Shown here: piece after piece, positions 1 to 5,130 of the stretch
How the letters are laid out: every line of letters starts with the position of its first letter
How positions within the stretch are numbered: the first letter of the stretch is position 1
Assembly (NCBI GenBank): GCA_030609605.1
Contig: JAUWBY010000176.1
Coordinates: 1-5,130 of the forward strand
Reading direction: 5' to 3'
Source of the DNA: Candidatus Eiseniibacteriota bacterium
Lineage (GTDB): Bacteria; Joyebacterota; Joyebacteria; Joyebacterales; Joyebacteraceae
DNA length: 5,130 nucleotides
Made by a program: the position numbers and the translations under genes
Notes under the pieces: generated by a model
The model's input: only the letters and a program-made list of their open reading frames with translations
Database searches by the model: none
What the model was told of the DNA's origin: nothing

Positions 1-1
1 G

Positions 2-910
2 ATAGCGGCCGTGAGCGGCGTCGACCTTGATCTTCTGGCGTGCGCAAACGGAGCGAGCTACGTCCGTGTGCCGAGACGCGAGACGGATGTCCGACTTCCG
101 CTGCTCTACTCAAGAGAGCGAAGCTGGGATCGGTCGATGGAGTTCCTCTATCCGATCTCAAGCCGGATCCCGTTGGGCGGAAACGGCAGGGCGAAGCGCG
201 GCGCGCCGACGATAGTCCGGCACGCCGTGGCGCGTGGCGAGTGTCTCTGGAATATCGCAAGGAAGTACCACGTGCGCATGGAGACCATAATAGGCATGAA
301 CGACCTCCCAAGCGCACGATACCTCAGGCCCGGCCAGATACTCGAGATACCGGACACTGATGGGACGTACTCAGTCGTGAAGAAGGGTGATACAGTAAGT
401 AGCATCTGCAAGAAGTATGAGGTTGAGCTGGCCGAACTCGTCAACGCGAACCCGGGGCTGGATGTCAGGAACCTCCGGATAGGCCAGAGGATCTTCGTGC
501 CGGGCACTGGGGCACTGGAGCAGCTGTTCCGGATGGCCTGGCCGGTGCACGGCAGGATTTCCAGCCGCTACGGGTACAGATTTCACCCGGTTCACAAGCG
601 TAGGATGATGCACACGGGGCTCGACATCGCTGCCAGACATGGAAGCCCTATCAGGGCGGCGCTCGCCGGTCGTGTGACCTTCGTCGGTTGGAAGGGTGGC
701 TACGGGAGAACCGTCATGATCGAGCATCCGAACGGTTGCGAGACACTGTACGGCCACTGTTCGAAGATCCTTGTCAGCAAGGGTGCGACCGTGAAGAAGG
801 GTCAGCAGATAGCCAAGGTGGGGAGTACAGGCATATCTACCGGTCCGCACGTGCACTTCGAGGTGAGGGAACGCAACAAGCGAATCAACCCCGAGAAGCT
901 GCTCTACTAG
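2..910 (+). CDS. LysM-M23 peptidoglycan endopeptidase (5' end probably outside window)
   Basis: Predicted cell-envelope metallopeptidase that binds peptidoglycan through LysM repeats and cuts its peptide cross-bridges or stems. Numbering is from the GTG at 11 (299 residues). LysM 1 spans about residues 71-114 (GECLWNIA, LRPGQILEIP) and LysM 2 about 120-164 (KKGDTVSSI, LRIGQRIFVP). The M23 domain runs from about 177 to the end. Its zinc-site residues are all present: H201 and D205 in HTGLDIA, H249 in YGHC, and H280/H282 in GPHVHFEV, so it looks catalytically active rather than a degenerate NlpD/EnvC-type activator. The frame is open to the left edge, the GTG at 11 has no visible Shine-Dalgarno, and there is no signal peptide, which an exported enzyme should have. 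The true start is therefore probably upstream. An LLAC at residues 8-11 resembles a lipobox but follows an acidic VDLD. The gene converges on the HD gene, and I see no clear terminator after its stop. Confidence 0.9.
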   Translation: MAAVSGVDLDLLACANGASYVRVPRRETDVRLPLLYSRERSWDRSMEFLYPISSRIPLGGNGRAKRGAPTIVRHAVARGECLWNIARKYHVRMETIIGMNDLPSARYLRPGQILEIPDTDGTYSVVKKGDTVSSICKKYEVELAELVNANPGLDVRNLRIGQRIFVPGTGALEQLFRMAWPVHGRISSRYGYRFHPVHKRRMMHTGLDIAARHGSPIRAALAGRVTFVGWKGGYGRTVMIEHPNGCETLYGHCSKILVSKGATVKKGQQIAKVGSTGISTGPHVHFEVRERNKRINPEKLLY

Positions 911-940
911 AAACAGACTTTGCCGGCAGCGCGCCGCCAG

Positions 941-1006
941 AGACCAAGCTCGTCGCTCTCGTCACGCACCGATTCATCACTGTCGCTACAGACCAAGCTC
1001 ATCGCT
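941..1006. repeat. Imperfect 17-bp direct repeat at the 3' end of the HD gene
   Basis: AGACCAAGCTCGTCGCT at 941-957 and AGACCAAGCTCATCGCT at 990-1006 differ at one base and are offset by 49 bp. The right copy encodes, on the minus strand, the last residues of the HD protein (SDELGL). The left copy lies past the stop codon and could encode the same six residues if translated. It looks like a small duplication of the gene's 3' tail. Confidence 0.6.
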
Positions 1007-1531
1007 TATCCCCTGCATTGCCACAAGCGCGATACCGATGAACTCCTCAAGTCCGATACCCAGATCAGCTACGGTCTCCATCTGCTCACGGCTTGCGCCG
1101 GCAGCGAAGCGCTTCTCCTTGTAGCGTCGCATGACAAACGGGACATCCACGAGGGCCAGCTTCTTCTCCGGATGCATGAGTGTGGCCGCGACAATGAGTC
1201 CTGTGACCGGATCGCCCGCGTAGAGCGCCCTATCCATCGCGCTCTCCCGCGGCACGTGGTCATTGTGCGCCTTGACTGCATGAATGATCTCATCTGAGAA
1301 TCCCATCCCCGCCAGCTTCTCAGCCGACACGAGACCGTGTGTTTCCGGCGTTTCGGCAGTCTCCTCGACATCGAGATCATGCATGAGACCGGCCATCCCC
1401 CACGACTCCGTGTCCTCTCCCAACCACTCGGCCAGCCCCTTCATGACGGCTTCCGTGGCAAACATGTGCTTGAGGAGATTCTTGTTTCCACAGTTCTGCC
1501 TGAGCACCGCAACACACTCTTCTCTTGTCAT
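986..1531 (-). CDS. HD-superfamily predicted hydrolase
   Basis: A complete 181-residue protein of the HD metal-dependent phosphohydrolase superfamily, resembling the predicted hydrolases of the COG2316 type. The substrate is unknown; characterised HD proteins cut phosphate esters of nucleotides or related molecules. Visible metal-site candidates are H22 (KHMFATEAVM), H51-D52 (GLMHDLD), H65 (PETHGL), H89 and H92 (KAHNDH) and D107 (YAGDPVTG). A second conserved block, residues 137-146 (YKEKRFAAGA), is typical of this subgroup. No signal peptide or membrane segment is seen, so it is probably cytoplasmic. The ATG start is preceded by a purine-rich Shine-Dalgarno-like stretch (AAAGGGGAAGGGAAG). 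It lies 69 bp downstream of recG on the same strand with no convincing promoter or terminator between, so it is probably co-transcribed with recG. The family call is firm; the biochemical role is not. Confidence 0.88.
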   Translation of the reverse strand: MTREECVAVLRQNCGNKNLLKHMFATEAVMKGLAEWLGEDTESWGMAGLMHDLDVEETAETPETHGLVSAEKLAGMGFSDEIIHAVKAHNDHVPRESAMDRALYAGDPVTGLIVAATLMHPEKKLALVDVPFVMRRYKEKRFAAGASREQMETVADLGIGLEEFIGIALVAMQGISDELGL

Positions 1532-1600
1532 CTTCCCTTCCCCTTTCGCCTGAAACCCCGCGCACTCGCTCCACGTTCACACGCTGTATGAAGATGCTGC

Positions 1601-3697
1601 TCAACCCACATCAATCAGCGCGCCCCGCCCTTTGAACCGACGTCCTATGGCCTCTACCACGGCGCGGCTCTCCGGTTCTTCGAGCGCTCCGTCCATCTCC
1701 AGAAGCGCGAACGCATCCTCTCGCGCACTGACAAGGAGTTGCATGTCCGTCGCCAGATCGGCGACCGCGAACTTCGGGATTCCGTGCTGCTTCACCCCCA
1801 TGAACTCGCCTGGCCCCCGAAGCTTGAGGTCTCTCTCCGCGATGACGAAACCGTCGTTGGTGTCCGCGAGCACCTGGATGCGTTCCCTCGCTTCGTCCGA
1901 GGCGCCGCGACCGATCATGAGAATGCAGTACGAGCGGTGCTCTCCACGTCCTACACGTCCTCTGAGCTGATGAAGCTGCGCCAGTCCGAACCGTTCGGAG
2001 TGCTCTATAACCATGACTGTCGCATTGGGTATGTCGACGCCCACCTCCACCACCGTGGTGGAGATGAGAATGCCGGTCGCGCCGGATGTGAAGGAGCTCA
2101 TAACGGCCCCCTTCTCCTCGGGCTTCATTCGGCCGTGCACCAGCCCCATGGAGATATCGGGGAAGACCTTTTCCCTGAGTTCCTCGTACATCTTGGTCGC
2201 AGCAGCGAGTTCGATCTTGTCCGACTCCTCAACGAGCGGATACACGATAAAGACCTGACGACCGCTCTCCACCTGGGCTCGGAGGAAATCGTAGACTCGC
2301 TTGCGGCTTGACTCGTCCCGAACTGCCGTCGTGACCGGCGTCCTGCCTGGCGGAAGCTCGTCGATCACTGAGGTGTCGAGATCCCCATAGACCGTGAGCG
2401 AGAGCGTCCGCGGTATCGGGGTCGCCGTCATGACGAGCACGTCGGGCGAAAGACCCTTTTCCCTGAGAGCCGCCCTCTGTACAACACCGAATCGATGCTG
2501 CTCATCGACGATCACGAGCCCCAGACGATGGAACTCGATCCCCTTCTGGATGAGAGCGTGCGTTCCCACGACCACAGCCGCTGCCCCGCTCGATATGGAC
2601 TCGAGCGCCTCCGCCCTTTCCCGGGCCTTCATCCCACCACGCAGGAGTACAACTCTGTCACCGAGAACACCGAGGAGCGAGGAGATGCTCGCGTAGTGCT
2701 GCTCCGCAAGGATCTCAGTGGGAGCCATGATCACCGCCTGGAAGCCGGCGATGGCGGCCTGGTGCATCGCCGCGGCAGCCACAACCGTCTTGCCCGAACC
2801 GACATCGCCCTGAAGCAGACGATTCATGGTCCGGGGACCTTCGATGTCCGTCCTGATCTCTGAGATGACCCGCTCCTGTGCAGCCGTGAGTCCGAACGGC
2901 AGCGAGGCGAGAAACCTCTCGTGTTCAGTACTGTCCCAGGCGTACCCCTTGAAGCTCGCTTCCCGTGCCGTGAGGCGCTTGCGTCTCGCGGCAACGACGA
3001 CCTGAAAGAGGAAGAACTCCTCGTAGGCGAGACGCATCCGGGCGCGCCCCGCGATCTCGAGCGACGGCGCGAAGTGAACGTCGCAGAAAGCATCCATGCG
3101 AGCCGGCAAGGACCTCTTCTTGACGACCCAGGCTGGCAGCGGCTCCGTTACTTCGTCAAGATGGTGATCGAGCGCGGTCTTCATGAAGCGTCTGATTCGC
3201 TTCCCGGAAAGGTCCCCCACCTGCGAGTACTCGGGGACTATCCTCCCCGCATGAACCAGCTCCGCCACATCCTTCTCGCCCATCAGTTCGAAGGCGGGGT
3301 TTATGAACTCCTTCCGGCGAGCGTGCCGGTCGAACCGCACCTCGCCGCTGAGAACGATCTTGGAGCCGTTCTTGAGACTCGCCTTCAGATACGGCTGGTT
3401 GTACCACCGCGCGAAGATGGCACCCGTGTCGTCCTCCAGAGCCGCCATGAACACGGTCCGGCCACCCCGCCGCCTGCTCAGCTCCGACGAGAGCACTTTG
3501 ACGATGACAGTAACCCGGTCGCCGACCCTGAGCCGGTCCACCTCGGAGACCTCGGACCAGTCCATGTATGCTCTGGGGACGTAGTAGAAAAGGTCTTCTA
3601 TCGTTTCCACGCCCGCCTTCGCAAGAAGTCCGGCGAACTTGGGACCGACACCCTTCAGGAATCTGACAGGGGAAAGTATGGTGGTCTCGGCGGCTAT
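1601..3697 (-). CDS. recG: ATP-dependent DNA helicase RecG, probable ATA start
   Basis: Superfamily 2 DNA translocase that regresses stalled replication forks and processes Holliday junctions and R-loops. With the start chosen here it has 698 residues, a normal RecG length. An N-terminal helical segment carries LKGVGPK (14-20), followed by the OB-fold wedge domain at about 60-140. The motor shows Walker A GDVGSGKT (297-304), motif II DEQH (398-401), TATPIPRT (424-431) and motif VI QLRGRVGRG (577-585). The C-terminal region appears complete. A conventional start would be the GTG at 3610, but that removes the conserved GVGPK helix and has only a weak ribosome site. Upstream, the frame stays open to a TAG at 3736-3734 with no ATG, GTG or TTG. 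The ATA at 3697-3695 has AGGAGG five bases upstream and lies about 27 bases after the predicted transcription start. Identity is certain; the start is inferred. Confidence 0.95.
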   Translation of the reverse strand: MAAETTILSPVRFLKGVGPKFAGLLAKAGVETIEDLFYYVPRAYMDWSEVSEVDRLRVGDRVTVIVKVLSSELSRRRGGRTVFMAALEDDTGAIFARWYNQPYLKASLKNGSKIVLSGEVRFDRHARRKEFINPAFELMGEKDVAELVHAGRIVPEYSQVGDLSGKRIRRFMKTALDHHLDEVTEPLPAWVVKKRSLPARMDAFCDVHFAPSLEIAGRARMRLAYEEFFLFQVVVAARRKRLTAREASFKGYAWDSTEHERFLASLPFGLTAAQERVISEIRTDIEGPRTMNRLLQGDVGSGKTVVAAAAMHQAAIAGFQAVIMAPTEILAEQHYASISSLLGVLGDRVVLLRGGMKARERAEALESISSGAAAVVVGTHALIQKGIEFHRLGLVIVDEQHRFGVVQRAALREKGLSPDVLVMTATPIPRTLSLTVYGDLDTSVIDELPPGRTPVTTAVRDESSRKRVYDFLRAQVESGRQVFIVYPLVEESDKIELAAATKMYEELREKVFPDISMGLVHGRMKPEEKGAVMSSFTSGATGILISTTVVEVGVDIPNATVMVIEHSERFGLAQLHQLRGRVGRGEHRSYCILMIGRGASDEARERIQVLADTNDGFVIAERDLKLRGPGEFMGVKQHGIPKFAVADLATDMQLLVSAREDAFALLEMDGALEEPESRAVVEAIGRRFKGRGALIDVG

Positions 3698-3702
3698 GGT
3701 GC

Positions 3703-3708
3703 CCTCCT
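3703..3708 (-). promoter_or_regulatory. Shine-Dalgarno site that decides the recG start
   Basis: AGGAGG on the minus strand, with its last base five bases before the ATA at 3697-3695. It is the only strong ribosome-binding site between the predicted recG promoter and the GTG at 3610, and so supports initiation at ATA. Confidence 0.65.
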
Positions 3709-3730
3709 GGGGGAATTCTGGAACACCCGG

Positions 3731-3759
3731 ATTCTAGTTGCCCAGGCAGGGGGGGTCAA
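3731..3759 (-). promoter_or_regulatory. Sigma70-type promoter of recG
   Basis: Read on the minus strand: -35 TTGACC (3759-3754), a 17-bp spacer and -10 TAGAAT (3736-3731). Both boxes are one base from consensus. Transcription would start near 3724, giving a leader of about 27 bases with the AGGAGG site. The spacer begins with five C that continue the two C of the -35 box, making a run of seven. The -10 box contains the in-frame TAG that bounds the recG frame upstream. Confidence 0.7.
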
Positions 3760-3785
3760 GCCACCCTCTCAACTGATGAAAGTGC

Positions 3786-3814
3786 TTGCGGGACCTTCCG
3801 GCCTGTGCTAGATT
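3786..3814 (+). promoter_or_regulatory. Sigma70-type promoter of rpmB with extended -10
   Basis: -35 TTGCGG (3786-3791), a 17-bp spacer and -10 TAGATT (3809-3814), preceded by TGC (3806-3808), which fits the extended -10 TGn motif. Transcription would start near 3821, about 28 bases before the rpmB ATG. It faces away from the recG promoter, with 26 bp between the two -35 boxes. Confidence 0.65.
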
Positions 3815-3837
3815 CATGGTTCGATTGATATCCGGAT

Positions 3838-3842
3838 GGAGG
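3838..3842 (+). promoter_or_regulatory. Shine-Dalgarno site of rpmB
   Basis: GGAGG six bases before the ATG at 3849. It shows that translation starts at 3849 and not at the in-frame ATG at 3786, which lies upstream of the predicted transcription start. Confidence 0.85.
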
Positions 3843-3848
3843 AAGAAT

Positions 3849-4052
3849 ATGTCACGTAAGTGTGATATCTGTGGAAAGCACCCGCGAGTGGGGAGCAACG
3901 TCAGCCACGCGCACAATGTCACAAAGCGCAGGTGGCTTCCCAATCTGCAGCGTGTGAAGGTCGTGATCAACGGCACGCCCAAGAAGCTGACTGTCTGCAC
4001 GAGCTGCATACGCTCAGGTGCAATAGACAAGTACAAGAAGACAGCAGCCTGA
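3849..4052 (+). CDS. rpmB: 50S ribosomal protein L28 (bL28), zinc-binding form
   Basis: A complete 67-residue ribosomal protein of the large subunit. The sequence opens with the family signature MSRKCDICGKHP, followed by the basic NVSHAHNVTKRRWLPNLQ segment and a C-terminal TVCTSCIRSG. Two CxxC pairs (C5/C8 and C50/C53) make it the four-cysteine zinc-ribbon version; many bacteria have a zinc-free paralogue instead. The start is fixed by GGAGG six bases upstream; the frame also runs open upstream through an ATG at 3786, but that stretch is not L28-like and covers the promoter. The gene stands alone between its own promoter and its own terminator, divergent from recG and convergent with the anti-sigma gene. 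In Bacillus subtilis rpmB also lies within a few genes of recG, so this may be a rearranged form of a known neighbourhood. Confidence 0.97.
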   Translation: MSRKCDICGKHPRVGSNVSHAHNVTKRRWLPNLQRVKVVINGTPKKLTVCTSCIRSGAIDKYKKTAA

Positions 4053-4074
4053 CGAACGGGACACCAGATGTGAG

Positions 4075-4103
4075 AGGGGCCCTCATCCGAGGGCCCCTTC
4101 TTT
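4075..4103 (+). terminator. Intrinsic terminator of rpmB
   Basis: A perfect 10-bp GC-rich stem, AGGGGCCCTC (4075-4084) with GAGGGCCCCT (4089-4098), closes a four-base loop ATCC and is followed by TCTTTG. It begins 22 bases after the rpmB stop. The opposite strand has no T-run after the stem, so it is a poor terminator for the converging anti-sigma operon. Confidence 0.85.
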
Positions 4104-4148
4104 GTGTCGTTCCCAGTCGCTGCCTCGTTCCCCATCATTCCCACTCTG

Positions 4149-4571
4149 TCAGACAGCCTTTCTGAGCGTGACGGTCGTACCCTCACCCTTCCCCATATCG
4201 AATGCCACTGAGTCCATCACCTCTCGCATGATGTAGATGCCCCGACCCGACGTTCCCATGCGTCGTTCGGGATCAGTCGGATCGCACACGCGATCGATGT
4301 CGAAGCCACATCCCTCATCGTGAACCGTCACTTCGAACACGCCCGATGACCACCCGAACCTGACCGTCACTTCCCTGCTGTCACTCATGCCGTTCCCGTG
4401 AACGACGGCGTTGGTCACCGCTTCGACGACGGCGATAGCAATCTCCATGAGAGGACCATCATCGAAGCCCGCCAGCTTCCCATACTTGCCCGCCAACGAG
4501 TCCATGCGTTCCAATATGTCCAGCTCGCTCGGAAGGACGAGCTCCTCAACTCCTGATGCAGCGTCGGACAT
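4149..4571 (-). CDS. RsbW-like anti-sigma factor / serine kinase (HATPase_c_2)
   Basis: A complete 140-residue GHKL-fold protein of the RsbW/SpoIIAB class. Such proteins bind a sigma factor or other target and release it when an unphosphorylated STAS partner competes; the kinase activity phosphorylates that partner. The ATP site is intact: N box with E50 and N54 in VEAVTNAVVHGN (H58, N60), G1 box DEGCGFD (85-91) and G2 box GTSGRGIYIM (106-115), followed by the C-terminal GEGTTVTL strand. No membrane segment is seen. The ATG has AGGAG five bases upstream (4581-4577). It starts 24 bp after the STAS gene stop on the same strand, so the two form an operon and very probably a cognate pair. No sigma factor or PP2C phosphatase is visible nearby, so the final target is unknown. 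Confidence 0.92.
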   Translation of the reverse strand: MSDAASGVEELVLPSELDILERMDSLAGKYGKLAGFDDGPLMEIAIAVVEAVTNAVVHGNGMSDSREVTVRFGWSSGVFEVTVHDEGCGFDIDRVCDPTDPERRMGTSGRGIYIMREVMDSVAFDMGKGEGTTVTLRKAV

Positions 4572-4595
4572 CCGGTCTCCTGCGCAGAGCCTCTA

Positions 4596-4931
4596 TCAGA
4601 AGCTGTCCAGGGCTTCCTGCTCTGTCGGGTGAGTATCGAAGATCGTCAGGAGCTTCGTTATCATGAAGAGGCTCCTGATCCTATCGGAGACGTGCGTGAG
4701 CTTGAGAACGCCCTCTTCGCGTTGAACACTCGTGTAGATGGCCATGAGGGTCCCGAGTCCCGTACTGTTGATCCAGGGTACGCCCTTGAGGTCGATGATG
4801 AACTTGCGACTCCCTTCCTCGAGCAAGCGCTTGATCTCGTTCCTCACGCCGTCGCTCTCCGCTCCACCCATGAGGTTTCCGGATATGCGAACGACTGCGA
4901 CATTTCCCTCCATCTTGGTCTTGAACTTCAA
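4596..4931 (-). CDS. RsbV-like anti-anti-sigma factor (STAS domain), TTG start
   Basis: A complete 111-residue single STAS domain protein. In RsbV/SpoIIAA systems it binds the anti-sigma kinase when unphosphorylated and is inactivated by phosphorylation of one serine. The STAS order is clear: N-terminal strands (VAVVRISGNL, 11-20), then FIIDLKGVPWINSTGLGTL (44-62) with the expected phosphoacceptor S56 in NSTGLG, and a C-terminal helix with LLTIFDTHPTEQEAL. The start is a TTG at 4931-4929. It is supported by GGAGG six bases upstream (4942-4938) and by the usual distance to the first strand; no ATG or GTG fits better. It is the first gene of the operon with the anti-sigma factor. A 6-bp palindrome abuts its Shine-Dalgarno, which may bear on its expression. 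I found no convincing promoter. Confidence 0.92.
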   Translation of the reverse strand: MKFKTKMEGNVAVVRISGNLMGGAESDGVRNEIKRLLEEGSRKFIIDLKGVPWINSTGLGTLMAIYTSVQREEGVLKLTHVSDRIRSLFMITKLLTIFDTHPTEQEALDSF

Positions 4932-4937
4932 CCCACA

Positions 4938-4942
4938 CCTCC
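4938..4942 (-). promoter_or_regulatory. Shine-Dalgarno site supporting the TTG start of the STAS gene
   Basis: GGAGG on the minus strand, six bases before the TTG at 4931-4929. It decides in favour of this rare start codon. Confidence 0.8.
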
Positions 4943-4956
4943 AGGATGTGATCCTG
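4942..4956. repeat. Perfect inverted repeat abutting the STAS gene ribosome site
   Basis: CAGGAT GTG ATCCTG on the plus strand: two 6-base arms around three bases. In the minus-strand transcript the hairpin ends on the first G of the GGAGG site. It could be an operator or an mRNA hairpin; the arms are short enough that chance is possible. Confidence 0.5.
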
Positions 4957-5014
4957 CCTCATCCACCCGTCCTCGATTTCGCTCTGCAACAGCAGACGCG
5001 ATCACGGCCGGGTC

Positions 5015-5045
5015 CTGTTGTGTAAGCAAGAAGCTACCACAACAG
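5015..5045. repeat. Inverted repeat, possible operator or leader hairpin
   Basis: CTGTTGTG (5015-5022) and CACAACAG (5038-5045) are perfect complements separated by 15 bases. Inside, AGC (5025-5027) and GCT (5033-5035) can also pair around AAGAA, with symmetric two-base mismatches between the stems. It lies 15 bp before the ribosome site at 5061 of the rightward frame and upstream of the leftward STAS operon, so it could serve either. It has no T-run on either side and does not look like a terminator. Confidence 0.55.
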
Positions 5046-5067
5046 TCTCGTCGGGAAAAGAGGAGAT

Positions 5068-5130
5068 ATGTTGCGAGGCCGAAGATCAAAGCTCGCGCTG
5101 GCAGGAATACTGGTACGAGTTGTGCAATCA
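5068..5130 (+). CDS. Possible start of a rightward gene, cut by the window edge
   Basis: An ATG at 5068 or TTG at 5071 follows AGGAG (5061-5065); the TTG has the better spacing (five bases, against two for ATG). The 21 codons to the edge are open and give MLRGRRSKLALAGILVRVVQ followed by S. A basic start and a short hydrophobic stretch would fit the beginning of a signal peptide or membrane anchor, although an arginine interrupts the hydrophobic part. Too little is visible to name it. It would be divergent from the STAS/anti-sigma operon. Confidence 0.4.
   Translation, partial: MLRGRRSKLALAGILVRVVQS

Noticed and set aside
35..46. Lipoprotein box (LLAC) near the start of the LysM-M23 protein
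   Set aside because: The preceding residues are acidic rather than a basic and hydrophobic signal segment, and the true start is probably outside the window.
922..940. Terminator hairpin between the convergent M23 and HD genes
   Set aside because: CGGC and GCCG can pair around AGCGC, but the stem is only four base pairs and neither strand has a proper T-run.
1532..1600. Separate promoter for the HD gene in the gap after recG
   Set aside because: TTGAGC occurs on the minus strand at the right distance from TGTGAA, but the -10 is poor and could be chance. Read-through from recG is the simpler view.
2921..3811. Long plus-strand open frame (296 codons) opposite recG
   Set aside because: It is antisense to the conserved recG coding sequence and crosses its promoter. 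The product has no recognisable domain and no ribosome site; it is a shadow of GC-rich coding sequence.
3786..3848. N-terminal extension of rpmB from the in-frame ATG at 3786
   Set aside because: The added residues are not part of L28, the ATG coincides with the -35 box, and the ribosome site sits before 3849.
3734..4186. Minus-strand open frame (150 codons) across rpmB
   Set aside because: It covers rpmB, its promoter and its terminator on the wrong strand and shows no family features.
4951..5000. Minus-strand promoter for the STAS operon (TTGCAG-N17-GTGGAT)
   Set aside because: The -35 and spacing are acceptable but the -10 hexamer is far from consensus, so it was not listed as a feature.

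Overview
The window is a compact stretch of bacterial chromosome. By eye it is moderately GC-rich, with short intergenic gaps and no mobile elements, tRNAs, rRNAs or CRISPR arrays. Five genes read completely: an HD-superfamily hydrolase, RecG, ribosomal protein L28, an RsbW-like anti-sigma factor and an RsbV-like anti-anti-sigma factor. A LysM/M23 peptidoglycan hydrolase probably continues past the left edge, and a short possible reading frame runs off the right edge. L28 is the four-cysteine zinc-binding form and the Shine-Dalgarno sites are strong, so this is clearly bacterial. I cannot assign a phylum from the sequence alone.

Layout from left to right. Positions 2-910 (+) hold two LysM repeats followed by an M23 (lysostaphin-like) metallopeptidase domain. 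This gene converges on a minus-strand pair, recG (3697 down to 1601) followed by the HD hydrolase (1531 down to 986), which is probably one transcript. The 75-bp convergent gap carries one copy of a 17-bp repeat whose other copy is the 3' end of the HD gene. To the right of recG lies a divergent promoter region, 3698-3848. It has one well-formed sigma70-type promoter facing left into recG and one facing right into rpmB (3849-4052, +). rpmB ends in a strong intrinsic terminator (4075-4103). A minus-strand operon follows, reading from right to left: a STAS anti-anti-sigma factor (4931-4596, TTG start) and then an anti-sigma kinase (4571-4149). Positions 4932-5067 contain two inverted repeats. 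A possible signal-peptide-like reading frame starts at 5068 (+) and is cut by the window edge.

Functionally these are unrelated modules packed together: cell-wall remodelling, replication-fork rescue, ribosome assembly and a partner-switching regulator. The most notable observation is the start of recG. The conserved N-terminal motif of the protein, the promoter and a good Shine-Dalgarno site all place initiation at an ATA codon (3697-3695). There is no ATG, GTG or TTG in frame between the in-frame stop inside the -10 box and codon 30. I see no convincing evidence of a wholly new system. The remaining findings are small regulatory or structural signals.
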